From: Cricetomys ansorgei
Taxonomy: Eukaryota > Chordata > Mammalia > Rodentia > Nesomyidae
DNA: 64,000 nt
Direction: 5' to 3'
NCBI GenBank assembly: GCA_026225945.1
Contig: JAMJFZ010000239.1
Location: 24,763,501-24,827,500, forward strand
Position 1 is the first letter of the stretch; every line of letters starts with the position of its first letter. Positions 11,595-22,385 of the stretch are shown piece after piece. Both the position numbers and the translations under genes were made by a program. The notes under the pieces are model-generated. The model did not search any database, was not told the origin of the DNA, and saw only the letters and a program-made list of their open reading frames with translations.

Positions 11595-11895
11595 TCCTTA
11601 CTGTTTAATAAGAACATATATGTATGCACAGCTGTTGATAGATATCTATGCTGGTTCTATATTTTAGCTACAGTGAATACTTATACAATAAATGTAGTGG
11701 TATTGTGACTTGAGAGTCTTTTGTCACATATCCAGGAGTGGTATAGCTTGCATGGCCACCACACAAATTTACATTCTCATACATAGTAAATGAGAGTTTC
11801 CATTTCTACATATGTGTACCAGCATTTGTTGTTAATTGTTTTCTAGATGATAGTCATTCTGTGTTGATAAAATTTCAATTCATAATTTTTTATTG
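11595..11895 (-). mobile_element. old L1 ORF2 fragment
   Basis: In reverse orientation, ATATCCAGGAGTGGTATAGC, TTTACATTCTCATACATAG and CCAGCATTTGTTGTTAATTG mark the C-terminal part of L1 ORF2. High divergence suggests an insertion older than muroid rodents. Confidence 0.65.
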
Positions 11896-12079
11896 TTTAA
11901 TAATTCTGTATACACATATAATCTTTTCAACTCAGATCCTAGTATTTTCCATCTTATTCCTGCACTATCATTGACTATCATTACATCATTCTTTCTGTCC
12001 CGGTCTCTGCCTCTCTCTTTTTCTTTCTCTCAAAACTGAGGACCAGACTCATACTAACATGGTATATTTGTTAAAATTG

Positions 12080-12420
12080 AGTAGCCAGTAGTAACTAATT
12101 TTACTGAATAAAGTCTATAATTTGCATCATGACTCACTATATTTTATGGTTCACTTTATTTTCCAAAATGCAGATCGGTATGTACAGCACTCTAATGTAC
12201 TGAAAATTCTCTGTTTCGCCTATCTAATACTTCTTCCCTCCCATTATGCCTTTGCAACCACTGATTATTACTATTTGTATACTTTTGCCTTTCCTTGACT
12301 GTAAATTGGAATTATATCAAGTGATTTATTTCATTCAGTAAAATTTACTCAATTTAATGTGTTTTCAAGCTTGACATCACATATGTTCTCATTGCTAAAA
12401 AATCATTATATTTCTTGGAA
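12080..12420 (-). mobile_element. old mammalian L1 (L1M-like) fragment
   Basis: TTGCAACCACTGATTATTAC, GTAAATTGGAATTATATCAA and ATTTCATTCAGTAAAAT match the reverse complement of 3' sequences of old mammalian L1s. It lies just beyond the ORF2 fragment in the same orientation, but the order does not show whether they are one insertion. Confidence 0.45.
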
Positions 12421-13633
12421 ATTGCGCAGTATTTTTCTCTGAAGTGAGCAAGATTAAAAACAATATTTCTTAATGTTTCAGATATTTTAAACAGTTTCAC
12501 TTACTATACATCTTCTTTCTAATGTAATTCTGATTCTTCTAAATTATACTCAAAGATGCTTTCATTGGCTATCTAATGGAAATCGTGGTTAAATGTCCAT
12601 TATCTGAAACATTTAAGTTTGAATAGGAACTTTTCACCTTAAAATCTCCTTTCTATCTTTCTAGTGGAAGTTGTCTAATGTCTACACTTTTGACTTCTTG
12701 GACAGTGTAACAGTATAGAATGGCAAGGTTTCTTATTAAAACAAATTTAGTTGTAAAGAGAGTTAGAAAATTGGAAGCACTATACTGGGTATTTCTTTCA
12801 GAGACTTTAGCTGTGCAAAGCAGAAAGAATGTACTCATCAGACTCGGACTCACATATGAGCATAACTCTTGTTTTTGTAGATTGTACAAAAGGGAATAAA
12901 AAAAGATAGAGAAGTTTAAACAAGGAAATGCTTTCAGGAGAATTTATGGAAATCATTTGCAAGAAACAGGAAATGTGAAATATACCATGTGATTCATGAA
13001 AAAAACATTGGAGAAGTGAAGAGGTCTTCCTGATATAGTAAGTTTTATCATTCCAGAGGAGGACCAAAGGATGTGATAACAAACAGAAATGTACTTGGTG
13101 TTCAAATATCACTATGATTTTATCAAGAGATTTTCTTAAAGAAAATACTCAGCAAGTTAGTTTAGAAGGTATCTTAACTAGTTTAAAATTCATGAATCTC
13201 ATAAATATTGTAAAAAAAAAAGTGTTTCCTACTAATTTGATCTTTCACATAAATTAAAAAACTGAAATTGAATGTTTTGCCAAGGTTGAGAAGTGTATTT
13301 TATTGTATTATTTAAATCACATTTAAATTAAAAATATATTAATTAGAACAATATTCCCAAGTTTTTCTTTTCTGTGATATTGCAGAGCTGCTTTTTAAAC
13401 CAAAACATTGGTGGAAAATTGTAATCTAAAGAAGTCTGTAAAAATCTGAAGTAACTGTATAATTATTTTGCTTAGAAACTTACTACCTTCTGACAGCCAG
13501 TAGCTATTAATTTATTTTCTTTTTCTTCATTCCTTTGTGAACATGATGTCAAGAATTTAACAAAAACAGTGACAATTTGGCGTCTTATCAATTATGCTCT
13601 TTCTTCTCTGTATTTAACAATATGAAAATGGGA
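12421..13633. other. unique AT-rich stretch
   Basis: No repeat or gene recognised; the open frames at 12653-13112 on the minus strand overlap each other and show no domain. Confidence 0.5.
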
Positions 13634-13730
13634 GTTGGAGCTGGAGACATGACTCAATAATTAACAGTGCCTGAGGGTCTTGTGGAGGACTGTGTTCCTG
13701 TTCCCATTTCACATGATTCAAAACAACGGT
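13634..13730 (+). mobile_element. B3/B2 SINE, 5' half
   Basis: AGCTGGAGACATGACTCAATAA, in shorter terms the tRNA-derived GCTGGAGAnATGnCTCA head, is followed by a TCTTGTGGAGGACTG block. The element stops at about 13730 where an L1 end begins, and its second half resumes at 13852. Confidence 0.65.
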
Positions 13731-13851
13731 TAAAGAATAAGGAGTCATGAATTTAAAAGAAAGCAAGGCGGTACATGGAACTATTTGGAGGGAGAAAAGG
13801 GAGGGCAGAAATGGTGTAATTATAATATCAAAAAATTAAAAAATACTTCTT
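13731..13851 (+). mobile_element. L1 3' UTR end inserted in a B3 SINE
   Basis: GTCATGAATTTAAAAGAAAG, then GGAGGGAGAAAAGGGAGGGC and GTAATTATAATATC, ending A-rich, is a short 5'-truncated L1 end of the same type as at 6120-6240. Confidence 0.6.
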
Positions 13852-13968
13852 GTGACTCCAGTACCAGATAATCCCATAACTTCTGCTGACGTCTGTAGGC
13901 ACTTGCATACCTGAGTGTCATACACATAAAATCATGCAGGCACATACACATAAATTAAAAAAAAAATT
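13852..13968 (+). mobile_element. B3/B2 SINE, 3' half
   Basis: TGTGACTCCAGTACCAG to TCTGCTGACGTCTGTAGGCA and a CACATACACATAAATTAAAA tail continue the B3 consensus at the point where the 5' half stopped. Confidence 0.6.
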
Positions 13969-14004
13969 CTTGAGAGTACATACCATCGTGACTCGTTTAA
14001 TTTT

Positions 14005-14670
14005 GTTTTGTTTTTGAGATTATAATAGAATTCCATTTCTTCCCCCAGCCCTCTCCAATAATGCAATTCACTCTCTTTCAAATTCATGGCCTCTTCTTTC
14101 ACTAGGTGTTTTTTCATGCATATATGTGCACATATTTACATATATATTCATAAATATAATCTGTTCATTCCATATAAGGTTACTTTCATGTATGCGTTCA
14201 GAGTTTCCACCAGAGAACCAACTGGTGTGCTCTTCCCTGGGGAAGATCACCTTTCCCATTCTCAGCCTGTCTCAGTTGCCTTTAGTTCTCTCTGTAGAGC
14301 TGACACCTCATGGACCTTTTTCTGTCCTCTTCGGCATTTCCACTGGTATTGTTTTTATTTATTTTTATTTGACAGTTATTTTGGTGAGGCTTGCAGGTTT
14401 AGTGTTACTACTAGGAGCTGCAATTGCATAGCAAACACTTTGATCCTCTGGTTGTTGCAATTGTTTGGCCCCATCCTCCACAATGTTCTCTGAGTGAAAG
14501 GTATTAGATTGTATCCATTGGAACTGGGCTCCAGAATTCTGAAATTTGTTTGGTTTTGGATGATTCCATCCATACTTTCAAAGGATTTTGGGTCATACTT
14601 TGTTATGCTTAGTCTCCAGCTAGTATGGGCCAGATGAATGTCCATGATCCATTCTCCTGTCACAGGAACT
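14005..14670 (-). mobile_element. L1 (Lx-like) 3' UTR
   Basis: In reverse orientation this runs from the terminal TGAGATTATAATAGAATTCC block through TTTCAAATTCATGGCCTC, ACCAACTGGTGTGCTCTTCC and GGTTGTTGCAATTGTTTGGC. Several overlapping open frames here (for example 14086-14493) are side effects of the repeat. Confidence 0.65.
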
Positions 14671-14704
14671 GAACTTAATTTTCTTTTTTTTTCTTTTTTT
14701 TTTT

Positions 14705-14818
14705 TAATTTGAGTGTCCAGGGGTGAGAGAGTGGAACATGAAAGAATGGAAAGAGGGCGTCATCAAGATATATTGCATGATATGCAAATTATTAATAAAA
14801 GCATTATAAAAAGTAATA
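14705..14818 (+). mobile_element. L1 3' end
   Basis: ATGAAAGAATGGAAAGAGGG, CATCAAGATATATTGCATGA and ATTAATAAAAGCATTATAAA match the terminal part of another L1 3' UTR, plus orientation. A long T-run lies between it and the reverse-oriented L1 at 14005-14670. Confidence 0.5.
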
Positions 14819-15344
14819 AAAACAAGTAACTTTAATTGATCTCTAGTATTCAAATGTAAAAATCATCTCCCCCTCACCTCTTTGGTTTTTACGGATATCC
14901 TACATTATCCAATGGAGATCTATGCTGAGTCGGCAGCATAGATAAGTAGTACAGCATATCTTGGCTGGGAAGGAGCATGGAGTTATTATCTATAGAAACA
15001 AAAAATACAGTTTTTTTTTCTGTCTTGTTTTTAATAATATTAGGAGTGAAAGTCAAGTATTAGCAAATGCTTTCACTATATCTGTTGAAATTCTGTATTT
15101 TTTCTCTGTGTTTATTTTATAATGTGATGAAATACAATATGTGAGTTTAGAAAGTAAACCAATATTGAATGTGACACAATAAATTGTTATATAATAATGG
15201 TCATATTTTGAAATATTTTATTAAAGAATTTGGTGCCTGTAATTCAACCTTAAGGTAGACATATTTATTCATTCAAATGATGTTCATATCAAGTCTGCAA
15301 GCCTATGTGTGAATTGCAAGCATGTCAAACATGGTTAATGACTT

Positions 15345-15610
15345 GGCTTGAGGGATGGGAGGATTGCCCCAGCTAATTTGGGTGAAACAGCCTTATTACA
15401 AAAATCCTGAGAAGTAGAACATTTTTCTGAAAGACCTCAGCATAGGAGGCCTGATGACTTAATTGTCTTTGTGTGCGGAAGAAAGGGGCCATGAGCAACA
15501 GATGCTTCTCAAAGCTGCACAAACCATACAAGCTGCCAGAAAATGAGGATGTTGGTCTCATAGTTGAAAGGAACTGAATTCTACCATCAATGAAAACAAG
15601 TGGGAAATCA
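15345..15610 (+). mobile_element. MLT1-like MaLR LTR
   Basis: GCCCCAGCTAATTTGGGTGA, GGGGCCATGAGCAACAG and GGAACTGAATTCTACCATCA follow the order of an MLT1 LTR, an ancient mammalian ERVL-MaLR family. The open frame on the minus strand here is incidental. Confidence 0.55.
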
Positions 15611-17154
15611 ATTTCTCACGGAATTTTTTCTACTCAAGAAATAACAAGTAGTAGGATTTTATCACAGAAGAATTCCAGCTGATAAATGAATAAAAATGAT
15701 ACAGTTACATTCTCATTTTATCCTCAAAAGAATGAATGGGCACTAAATGCCATTGATATAAACATCTGAGCACATATGTTATGTTTGATTAGAGTAGCCT
15801 TACATTGTTGACAAATTAATCTTACAAAAATTAAAAGAGTGTAAATATGTATGTGAGTAATCAAAATACGTGTAAATAAATTTTAAGATACAAAACTGAC
15901 AGAGGAAAAAACTCCAGATCATTTCAAATTCTACTGAATGAGTAGAATGCTTTCTTCATAAACTAAACTACAGTGAAAATGACCAGACAAGAGATGTCAA
16001 TCACAGACTGAAACAAAGATAAAGGTAGATAGATAGAAGCATTGTGTTTGTATTCTGAGCCAAACAAATCTGCAGATAGAGTAACAAATAGCCATGATTA
16101 AGTTAATGTTATTTTAAAATGCATAATCAATGCAGTAATGGTATTGTGGTTATAATAAAATTGCTTATAGTAACTTTTAAAATTAAGTTACAATTATAAT
16201 TATTCTAGAGTCAAAAGTGAAATATAATTATTTCACTAGCATAAAAGAGGAAACATTAAATTCAGGGAATAGTAAAAAATTAGAAAAGATTAATATTTCG
16301 CAAATATAATTGAAAATCTGCTGTCTGAGAAACAATGACGTTGGTTAGACATATGTGCACTTTAAAATCCATGAGAATTTTTAAGGGAGTAATAATAATG
16401 TAGGACAATACAAGAATTCTTGGTGCTTTTAGAGTCTTTTATTCATCTGGCAAGTGTTTATAGTATGAAACTTTGAAGATTTTGGAGGTAAAAGAAACAT
16501 TTTAATTTTTTGTTTGTATCACATAAACAGTTTGAATATTTTTTGTTAAGACTGGTGAGTACTGTCTCCAGGACACTAGGTACTATATCTGGCACCAGGA
16601 CCTAGCCCAGATCATAGACCTTATGTGGCCACGTGTTATGTGAAAACCCAAAAACATTCCAGCGAGAAAGACTCAGCCTTTTAAGCTAAGTTTGAGTGGT
16701 TATTTTACATTATACAAGGCTTATCACTGGACTCCAATTACAGACCAGTTAGCTTGCATCTAATTTGAAAGATAAAACAATAATAGTCATCTTTAGGAGA
16801 CTATCTTTATAACCATGATATGGGAAGCATTTCTAAAAAATGAAACATTAAAAAAAAGGAATGAAAGAATATGTTAAAAAATTAAATGTGGATTACATTA
16901 ACTGATTGAACAATCAAAATTTCCAACAAGAGTAGAAAAATCTATCTGTTAACCTTTGCTAGATTTATATACAGAAAATGTACAAGTGTGTAAGATAGCA
17001 CAGTTTAATAATTACATTATGAAAGATGATTCCAAATGGATGAATCATAATTCAGAAGATGCTCAATGTACACTCTTAGACATCAGAGAAATCTATGTTA
17101 GAATCACAAGGAGAAGTCACCCATCTTGACCTGAAGATTAAAGTGACTTTTGTT
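15611..17154. other. unique AT-rich stretch
   Basis: No gene, no clear repeat. Long open frames are absent. Confidence 0.55.
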
Positions 17155-17280
17155 TTGTTTTTTAATTCATGTTTGAGAATTTGCATACATATAGAATACA
17201 ATATGATCGTATCTACCGTCAGAATTCCCCACTCTATCTCTACCTCCAACACTCCCCCTTTCTTATGATACCTAAACCTT
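17155..17280 (-). mobile_element. L1 3' end, reverse orientation
   Basis: T-rich start, GAGAATTTGCATACATATAG, ATATGATCGTATCTACC and CTCCAACACTCCCCC are the reverse complement of an L1 terminus. Confidence 0.55.
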
Positions 17281-17545
17281 AGATGTAGGTTCTGAACTGT
17301 AGATGTGCCAGTTACAATTGGCTACTTCTCCACCTATGGCTCAGGAAACATCATGGAAAGAATTATCATAAGAGTCAGAGGACCAGGGCTCCTTATGTGA
17401 GATAGTGTCTTCTAGACATGCTAGGAAAGTTGCACCCATAAAACCTCAAAAATACTATTGCCTAAGCAAAAACTCCACAAAGAAAAACTGGTAAATATGA
17501 AACTGTGGATGGGAAAATTTCACAAGGATCTTCCCCTAGATGAAG
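17281..17545 (+). mobile_element. L1 (Lx-like) 3' UTR segment
   Basis: CTATGGCTCAGGAAACATC, AGAGTCAGAGGACCAGG, TTGCACCCATAAAACCTC and CCCCTAGATGAAGAGCTAA match the forward orientation of the old rodent L1 3' UTR whose reverse complement is at 21535-22085. Confidence 0.6.
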
Positions 17546-17765
17546 AGCTAATGGACAAAATTGAGAAAGAGATCCTAACTCCCATTCACAATAGTCTCAA
17601 AAACTTTCTAGGAAGAAAATAAAACTGAAGAGATGAAAGACCTGTCTCAAACTTTAAGTCACCATATTCAACACTGGAAGGATTAACATTCTAGACATAC
17701 TACAGAGCTGTAAGAAGTACAAGAAGTAAGAAAAATAGCATGGTATAAGCACAAAATATACATGA
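17546..17765 (+). mobile_element. L1 ORF2 fragment
   Basis: GAGAAAGAGATCCTAACTCC, CCATTCACAATAGTCTC, GAAGGATTAACATTCTAGAC, ACAGAGCTGTAAGAAGTACA and ATAGCATGGTATAAGCAC are ordered pieces of ORF2 with material missing between. It follows, not precedes, a 3' UTR piece, so it is a separate copy. Confidence 0.6.
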
Positions 17766-18593
17766 AAATTTTATATTGTGGACATTAATATCATGTCCCA
17801 GACATTGTTCTGGGTACTTTGGCTTCTTCATCAATTAATTATTACTGCATGACAGATAACACCTGTATTTTATAATAGTCAGGAAATTAAAGAGTCTATA
17901 ATTCCATGCATTGGAAATGTAAGGTTGCTTTTAAGACTCACTCCATTGTCTAAAGTAGTTGTATTTTGTATTCTGCAGTCATTTTGTGGGCAATCTTAAA
18001 ATAAGGAGTTAATGTTAGCTTTATATCTTCTTATTATTCCTGGATATTATCTGGTATGATATGAATGATCTAGTATCTTCTCACATTTGGAAATCTGGCC
18101 CAGAGTTTTCCTAATGGTAGATTAGAAAGATTCGAGGATAAACTACATAAAACTACTTCAGCTGAAACCTCAAAATTAGAATTCAGTTACTTACATCATA
18201 TTGTGCATCATATTGTAAAGTAAGGAGAGAGCTAAAGATAGCACTGGACATTAAGAGTTTAAAGTTATGTTGATGTCATTTTATCTGATTTGCCATTACC
18301 CAATGATGCACGCAATAGAAGTACACTGAACCATAAAACACCTGCAGTTACTTGCCCATAATCTCTGTTTAAGAAAACATAAGGAACAACTTTAAATTAC
18401 ATTACAGGATAAGGTAAAAACAAATTTTAATCAAATTTTTCACACATGTGATAGCTACTTAACAATTATTGGAGTTTATAATTGGCATGTAGTCCTAAAA
18501 GAATAACTTAAGTAACTTTACAATCCCATGGAAAAAGGGCATAAATTCTAGCTCATTTTTATCTAGTTTTTGAAAAGATTTATTGGCTGTTTT

Positions 18594-18797
18594 TTAAATG
18601 TGTATATATATTTTGCTTGCATGTACGTCTGTGCACTAGATGCAGTCCTGGTGACCCTCAGAGGCCATAAGAGAGCATCAGGTCCCCTGGAATTGTATTT
18701 ACAGATGGTTATGAGTTGCCATGTGGGTTCTATGAATTGAACTCAGTCTTAGGAACGAGCAGCCAGTGCTCTTAGCTACTGAGCCATCTCTGAACTA
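18594..18797 (-). mobile_element. B3/B2 SINE
   Basis: In reverse orientation: GCATGTACGTCTGTGCAC, CAGAGGCCATAAGAGAGCAT, CCATGTGGGTTCTATGAATT, AGCCAGTGCTCTTAGC and TACTGAGCCATCTCT, the last being the reverse of the tRNA-derived head. Confidence 0.8.
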
Positions 18798-20173
18798 CTA
18801 AGTAAGTGTTTTTACAACTCAATCTGAAAAAATAACTGAGAGAATGAATACATAAATAAATACACACTGAGACTTAGGGTTAGAATGTTAAAGAGGAAGA
18901 AGTATAAAGTCTGCTTTGTCTCAGAGAAATATTTAAATAAAAACAGAAGCAAAGAGTTCTTCTTTAAAATATTCATATTTTAGGTACTGAATGCTTAAGA
19001 ATATTTTTGAAGATTCCATTATAATGCCCTTTAAAATATTGTTTATTCTTCCTTCTCTGACTTTCAAGATCTCAGATATAACTGCTTACCTGATTCTAGT
19101 TTCAGGTCTTTACCATAGTGGTTATTCTCAGAAGCAGTCACGTTCCTGAGGTAGTGATTTCTTTTAGTGCTTTCTGACATTAATTTGCATCATGGTAATA
19201 AACTGGAAATCATTCTTAAATGAGCCCAGGGACAACGTGGTTTTGTGAATTGTTAATATAATACATCCTATAAATCTCTCTATTGTTTATGAACATAATT
19301 AAATCCACCACAAATAAATGTTAAGTGAGTGAAAATTTATTACTTAGAATACAAATTTTATTTTCCTGTAGAAGATCACAAAGTAGTGAAGAGGAGTGAA
19401 AATTCATCATAAGACTGATCAAAGGTAGGAGAGGAGCCTCATCTCATGAAGGGCTAATTGAACCCACTAATTTGCAAATGTTTAATGGACAAATGCACCT
19501 TAGAAAAAGAATAAGCTTAAGATGAAATAGCAAGTAATGATTGTGCAAAAATGACACAGACACATTAAATATTCAATTTGGAGTATAAAAATGTCAAATG
19601 AATTCTATGGAAAATTGAAGTTTATAAAGATCTTTCAGCTGCAGTTGCCAAAGCTTCTTATCAAATTGGATTTTCTTATATTTATAAACCAAATCATCTG
19701 AAACTTTTTTCTTCATATACTTTTAGTCTGTGTTAATTTAGTGCAAGATATCACATTACGGTTGAGCAAATTTTACATTCAGGTGTACTATATTGTCTTC
19801 AAATAAACAAACTGGGTATCTCTGTCAAACCTTTTAATTTTCTCCGTTGAACCTGCAGTGTAGAAGATGGTCAGATGCCATAACCCTAACTAAATTAGCA
19901 TGAGGGAGGGAAAGAGAAAGGGGTGGAGGGATATTGTTCTTTTGCTGTCTTACTTAGCCAGGGATCAATGAATTGCATGGATAAATTTGAAGTGAGAGGC
20001 AAAATATTCCTTTGTTGAAGACTAGAGTGCTAGATGAGCAATTGCCTTTCTTGGAAATCAGATCATCTTAGAAGTAAGCTTATTGAGCTCTGAAAGTCAG
20101 CTAAGTAGAACTTGGGCCTCACGAAAGTAGCCCTTGTATTTCAGACAAACTGCAGATAATCTAAGGAATTAGT

Positions 20174-20195
20174 AAAAAAAAAAAAAAAAAAAAAA
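20174..20195. repeat. poly(A) run
   Basis: Twenty-two As. No retroposon body was recognised directly upstream on the plus strand, so its origin is unclear. Confidence 0.95.
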
Positions 20196-20624
20196 GTCTT
20201 CTCTTTTTAAAACTTAGGATATTTACTTTTTGCCTGTAGACCATGTGAAAACAATCCAATTGGGCCGAAAATTCAGGAGAAAAAAATTTATATCAACCCT
20301 TGTGTCAACGTTCCAGCTTTAGAGTATCAATATTGATCTTTTAATAAAAATGATGAAACAAGTACTCACCAGTACAAAATTCACCCTATAGAAATGTAAT
20401 TCCTGTTTGTAAATACTTTTAAAATATTGAGTGTTTTCAATCAAACTTAATTTTAGAAAAACAAATATTCCTAGAAAAGAATGCAACCTGCTATGAAAAT
20501 TGAAATATCTAATACACAAATGCAAATAACAGACAATTCCAAAATTTATTTTGATTTAAAGACATATTTTCACCTGTATCTTAACTGCTGAGAGTTTCTT
20601 AACTAAAGCATGCATTATGGTTGC

Positions 20625-21260
20625 AAGTAGAAGCAGAGGAGGAAGCAGACACAGGAAAGCAGAACTCAGAAGGAGTCAGAAGGCGTCAGTGTGAGATAGG
20701 AAGTGACACCTTACAAAGTGAAGAGTAGGCAAATTGACAAAACAGAGGATTAGTTAGCAGAGTGAGTCAGAGTTAAGACATGCCCAACTCACATAATATA
20801 AAAGTGTGTTCTCAGCTCAGGGAGTCAGGCAGTCTGAGACACAGACACAGAAACAGTTCAGAAGTAGGAAAATGAGTTTGGGGGAAAGAGTCAGCTAACA
20901 GCATGAGTCAGTTGCAGACCAGTTAAATCAGAGAAGTTGCAGAAGACAGACAGAGTCAGAGTCAGCCAGTCAGAAAAGTTTAGTCAGAAATAATCAGCCA
21001 ACTCAGGTCAGTTTGAATCAGCAGCTCGGAGAGGAGTTTGAGCCAGAAGAGAGAGTGACTTGAATCACCAAACCAGAAGACTCAGTTGACTTCAGTAAAG
21101 CTCCAAGTTCAGAAAGTGCTAGTTAGAGTGGCTCAGTTATCAGTAATTCTTGGAGGCTGAAATGTTTTAGGGTTAAGATTAGATTGTACAGAGGCTAAAA
21201 CCCTCTAAGGACTGGAGATTGAATTAGCCAAAGAATAAACTCTCCTCTGCCATGAACCCA
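20625..21260 (+). mobile_element. solo LTR, unnamed family, copy 3 (5' truncated)
   Basis: It begins in the GAAGCAGACACAGGAA block, so it lacks the TG end and the SINE-like units. The GTCAG-rich middle, the GGACTGGAGATTGAATTAG block, AATAAA at about 21234 and the TGAACCCA end are all present. The intact 3' end helps define the family terminus. Confidence 0.65.
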
Positions 21261-21534
21261 CGAGAATAATTTAACAAATCAATGCTTATATCTATATCTA
21301 CATACTTTATTATATAGTTTGTTACTAAAGAGTTGTTATAATATGGGAGGAATGAAAAAGACAGTCCTTATAGAATTAACTATGTTTACTATGATGTTCT
21401 GTTAAATTTGAGGAAAAACACAAAGCAGAGCAAATAATGATGAGAAGAGAGAAAGGAGTTGTTTCAGCTGAGTGGCCGACAAAGGTGTCTCCAAAGAGTT
21501 TGGGATTTTAAAAAGGTAGGAAATAAATCAGGCT

Positions 21535-22085
21535 CTTGCTTCTGCTGCTACTATCATCGTTATTGTGAACCCCTTGAGTTCAATTAGTATTATCCATATG
21601 CTTATGGGTATGTGGCCATCCACTGAGACACAAGAAACCAATCATGATCATGTAACCATCAATTGCCAATAAATCTTCTAGTAAGGATAGCACATCAAGG
21701 CCACTCCTCCATCCACCCTGGACTTTTGAATGGCTTGATCAAAAAAGTTGTAGGACCAAAGCTGCTCTTGAGTTGATGCATGCAGTGGTTACGTCATGTC
21801 TAGAAACCACCTTCCACAGCTTTCCTCCTAATCCACTGGGTGTTGCATTCTTTCAGGCACATCTTCTGTTAAGTTCCCTGAACTCTGGAAGGTGGGAAGT
21901 CAATATGCATGAGACATCCACAAACGAACACTCAGATTTATTTGTACTTGGCACTTTGAACAATTATGAGCCTCTGCATTAACCACTATCCACGCAAAAA
22001 ATAAGCTTCTCTGAACAAAGCTGACAAAAGCATAAACCTATGGGTTTAGAATGCAGTTTAAAAGCAATATCACTTAGCAAAACAA
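21535..22085 (-). mobile_element. L1 (Lx-like) 3' UTR
   Basis: In plus-strand order it reads GAGTTCAATTAGTATTATCC, GTATGTGGCCATCCACTGAG, CCATCAATTGCCAATAAATC, CTGGAAGGTGGGAAGTCAAT, GCCTCTGCATTAACCACTAT and AAGCTTCTCTGAACAAAG. This is the reverse complement of the long 3' UTR of old rodent L1s. The open frame at 21773-21982 lies inside it. Confidence 0.6.
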
Positions 22086-22264
22086 TAGTAGTCATCACTT
22101 ACATCAATAATCTCCCTAGTCATGATTTCTGTCTTAGTTATATTATCAGTGATTAGATGATAATTCGAAATATAATCATTAATATTATCACATGAAGGGG
22201 AAGTTGAGAAGAAATAGGCTCTGAGGACATAATATTTGGGGACTAGGGTTTTGAAAAAAGAAAG

Positions 22265-22385
22265 AAGAATCTTTTTTAATATTTATTTTTGAGATTATAA
22301 CATAATTACATTCTCTTCCTCCCTCCCTCCAAGCCATCCTATATACCATTCCTTCCTTCTTAAATATGGCTAATTATCAGTGAAG
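22265..22385 (-). mobile_element. L1 3' end, reverse orientation
   Basis: TTTTGAGATTATAACATAAT, CTTCCTCCCTCCCTCC and CTTCTTAAATATGGC match the reverse of an L1 terminus. Confidence 0.55.

Larger units (their letters stand above)
17766..20624. other. mostly unique AT-rich stretch
   Basis: Apart from the B3 at 18594-18797 and the A22 run, nothing recognised. A GATCTTTCAGCTGCAGTTGC stretch near 19628 holds an E-box-like CAGCTG but no more can be said. Confidence 0.5.

Noticed and set aside
13634..13730. tRNA-like A/B box text in SINE heads
   Set aside because: These are tRNA-derived SINEs, not functional tRNA genes; cloverleaf pairing is not kept.
14086..14663. Cluster of overlapping 95-135 codon frames on both strands
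   Set aside because: All lie in an L1 3' UTR in reverse orientation.
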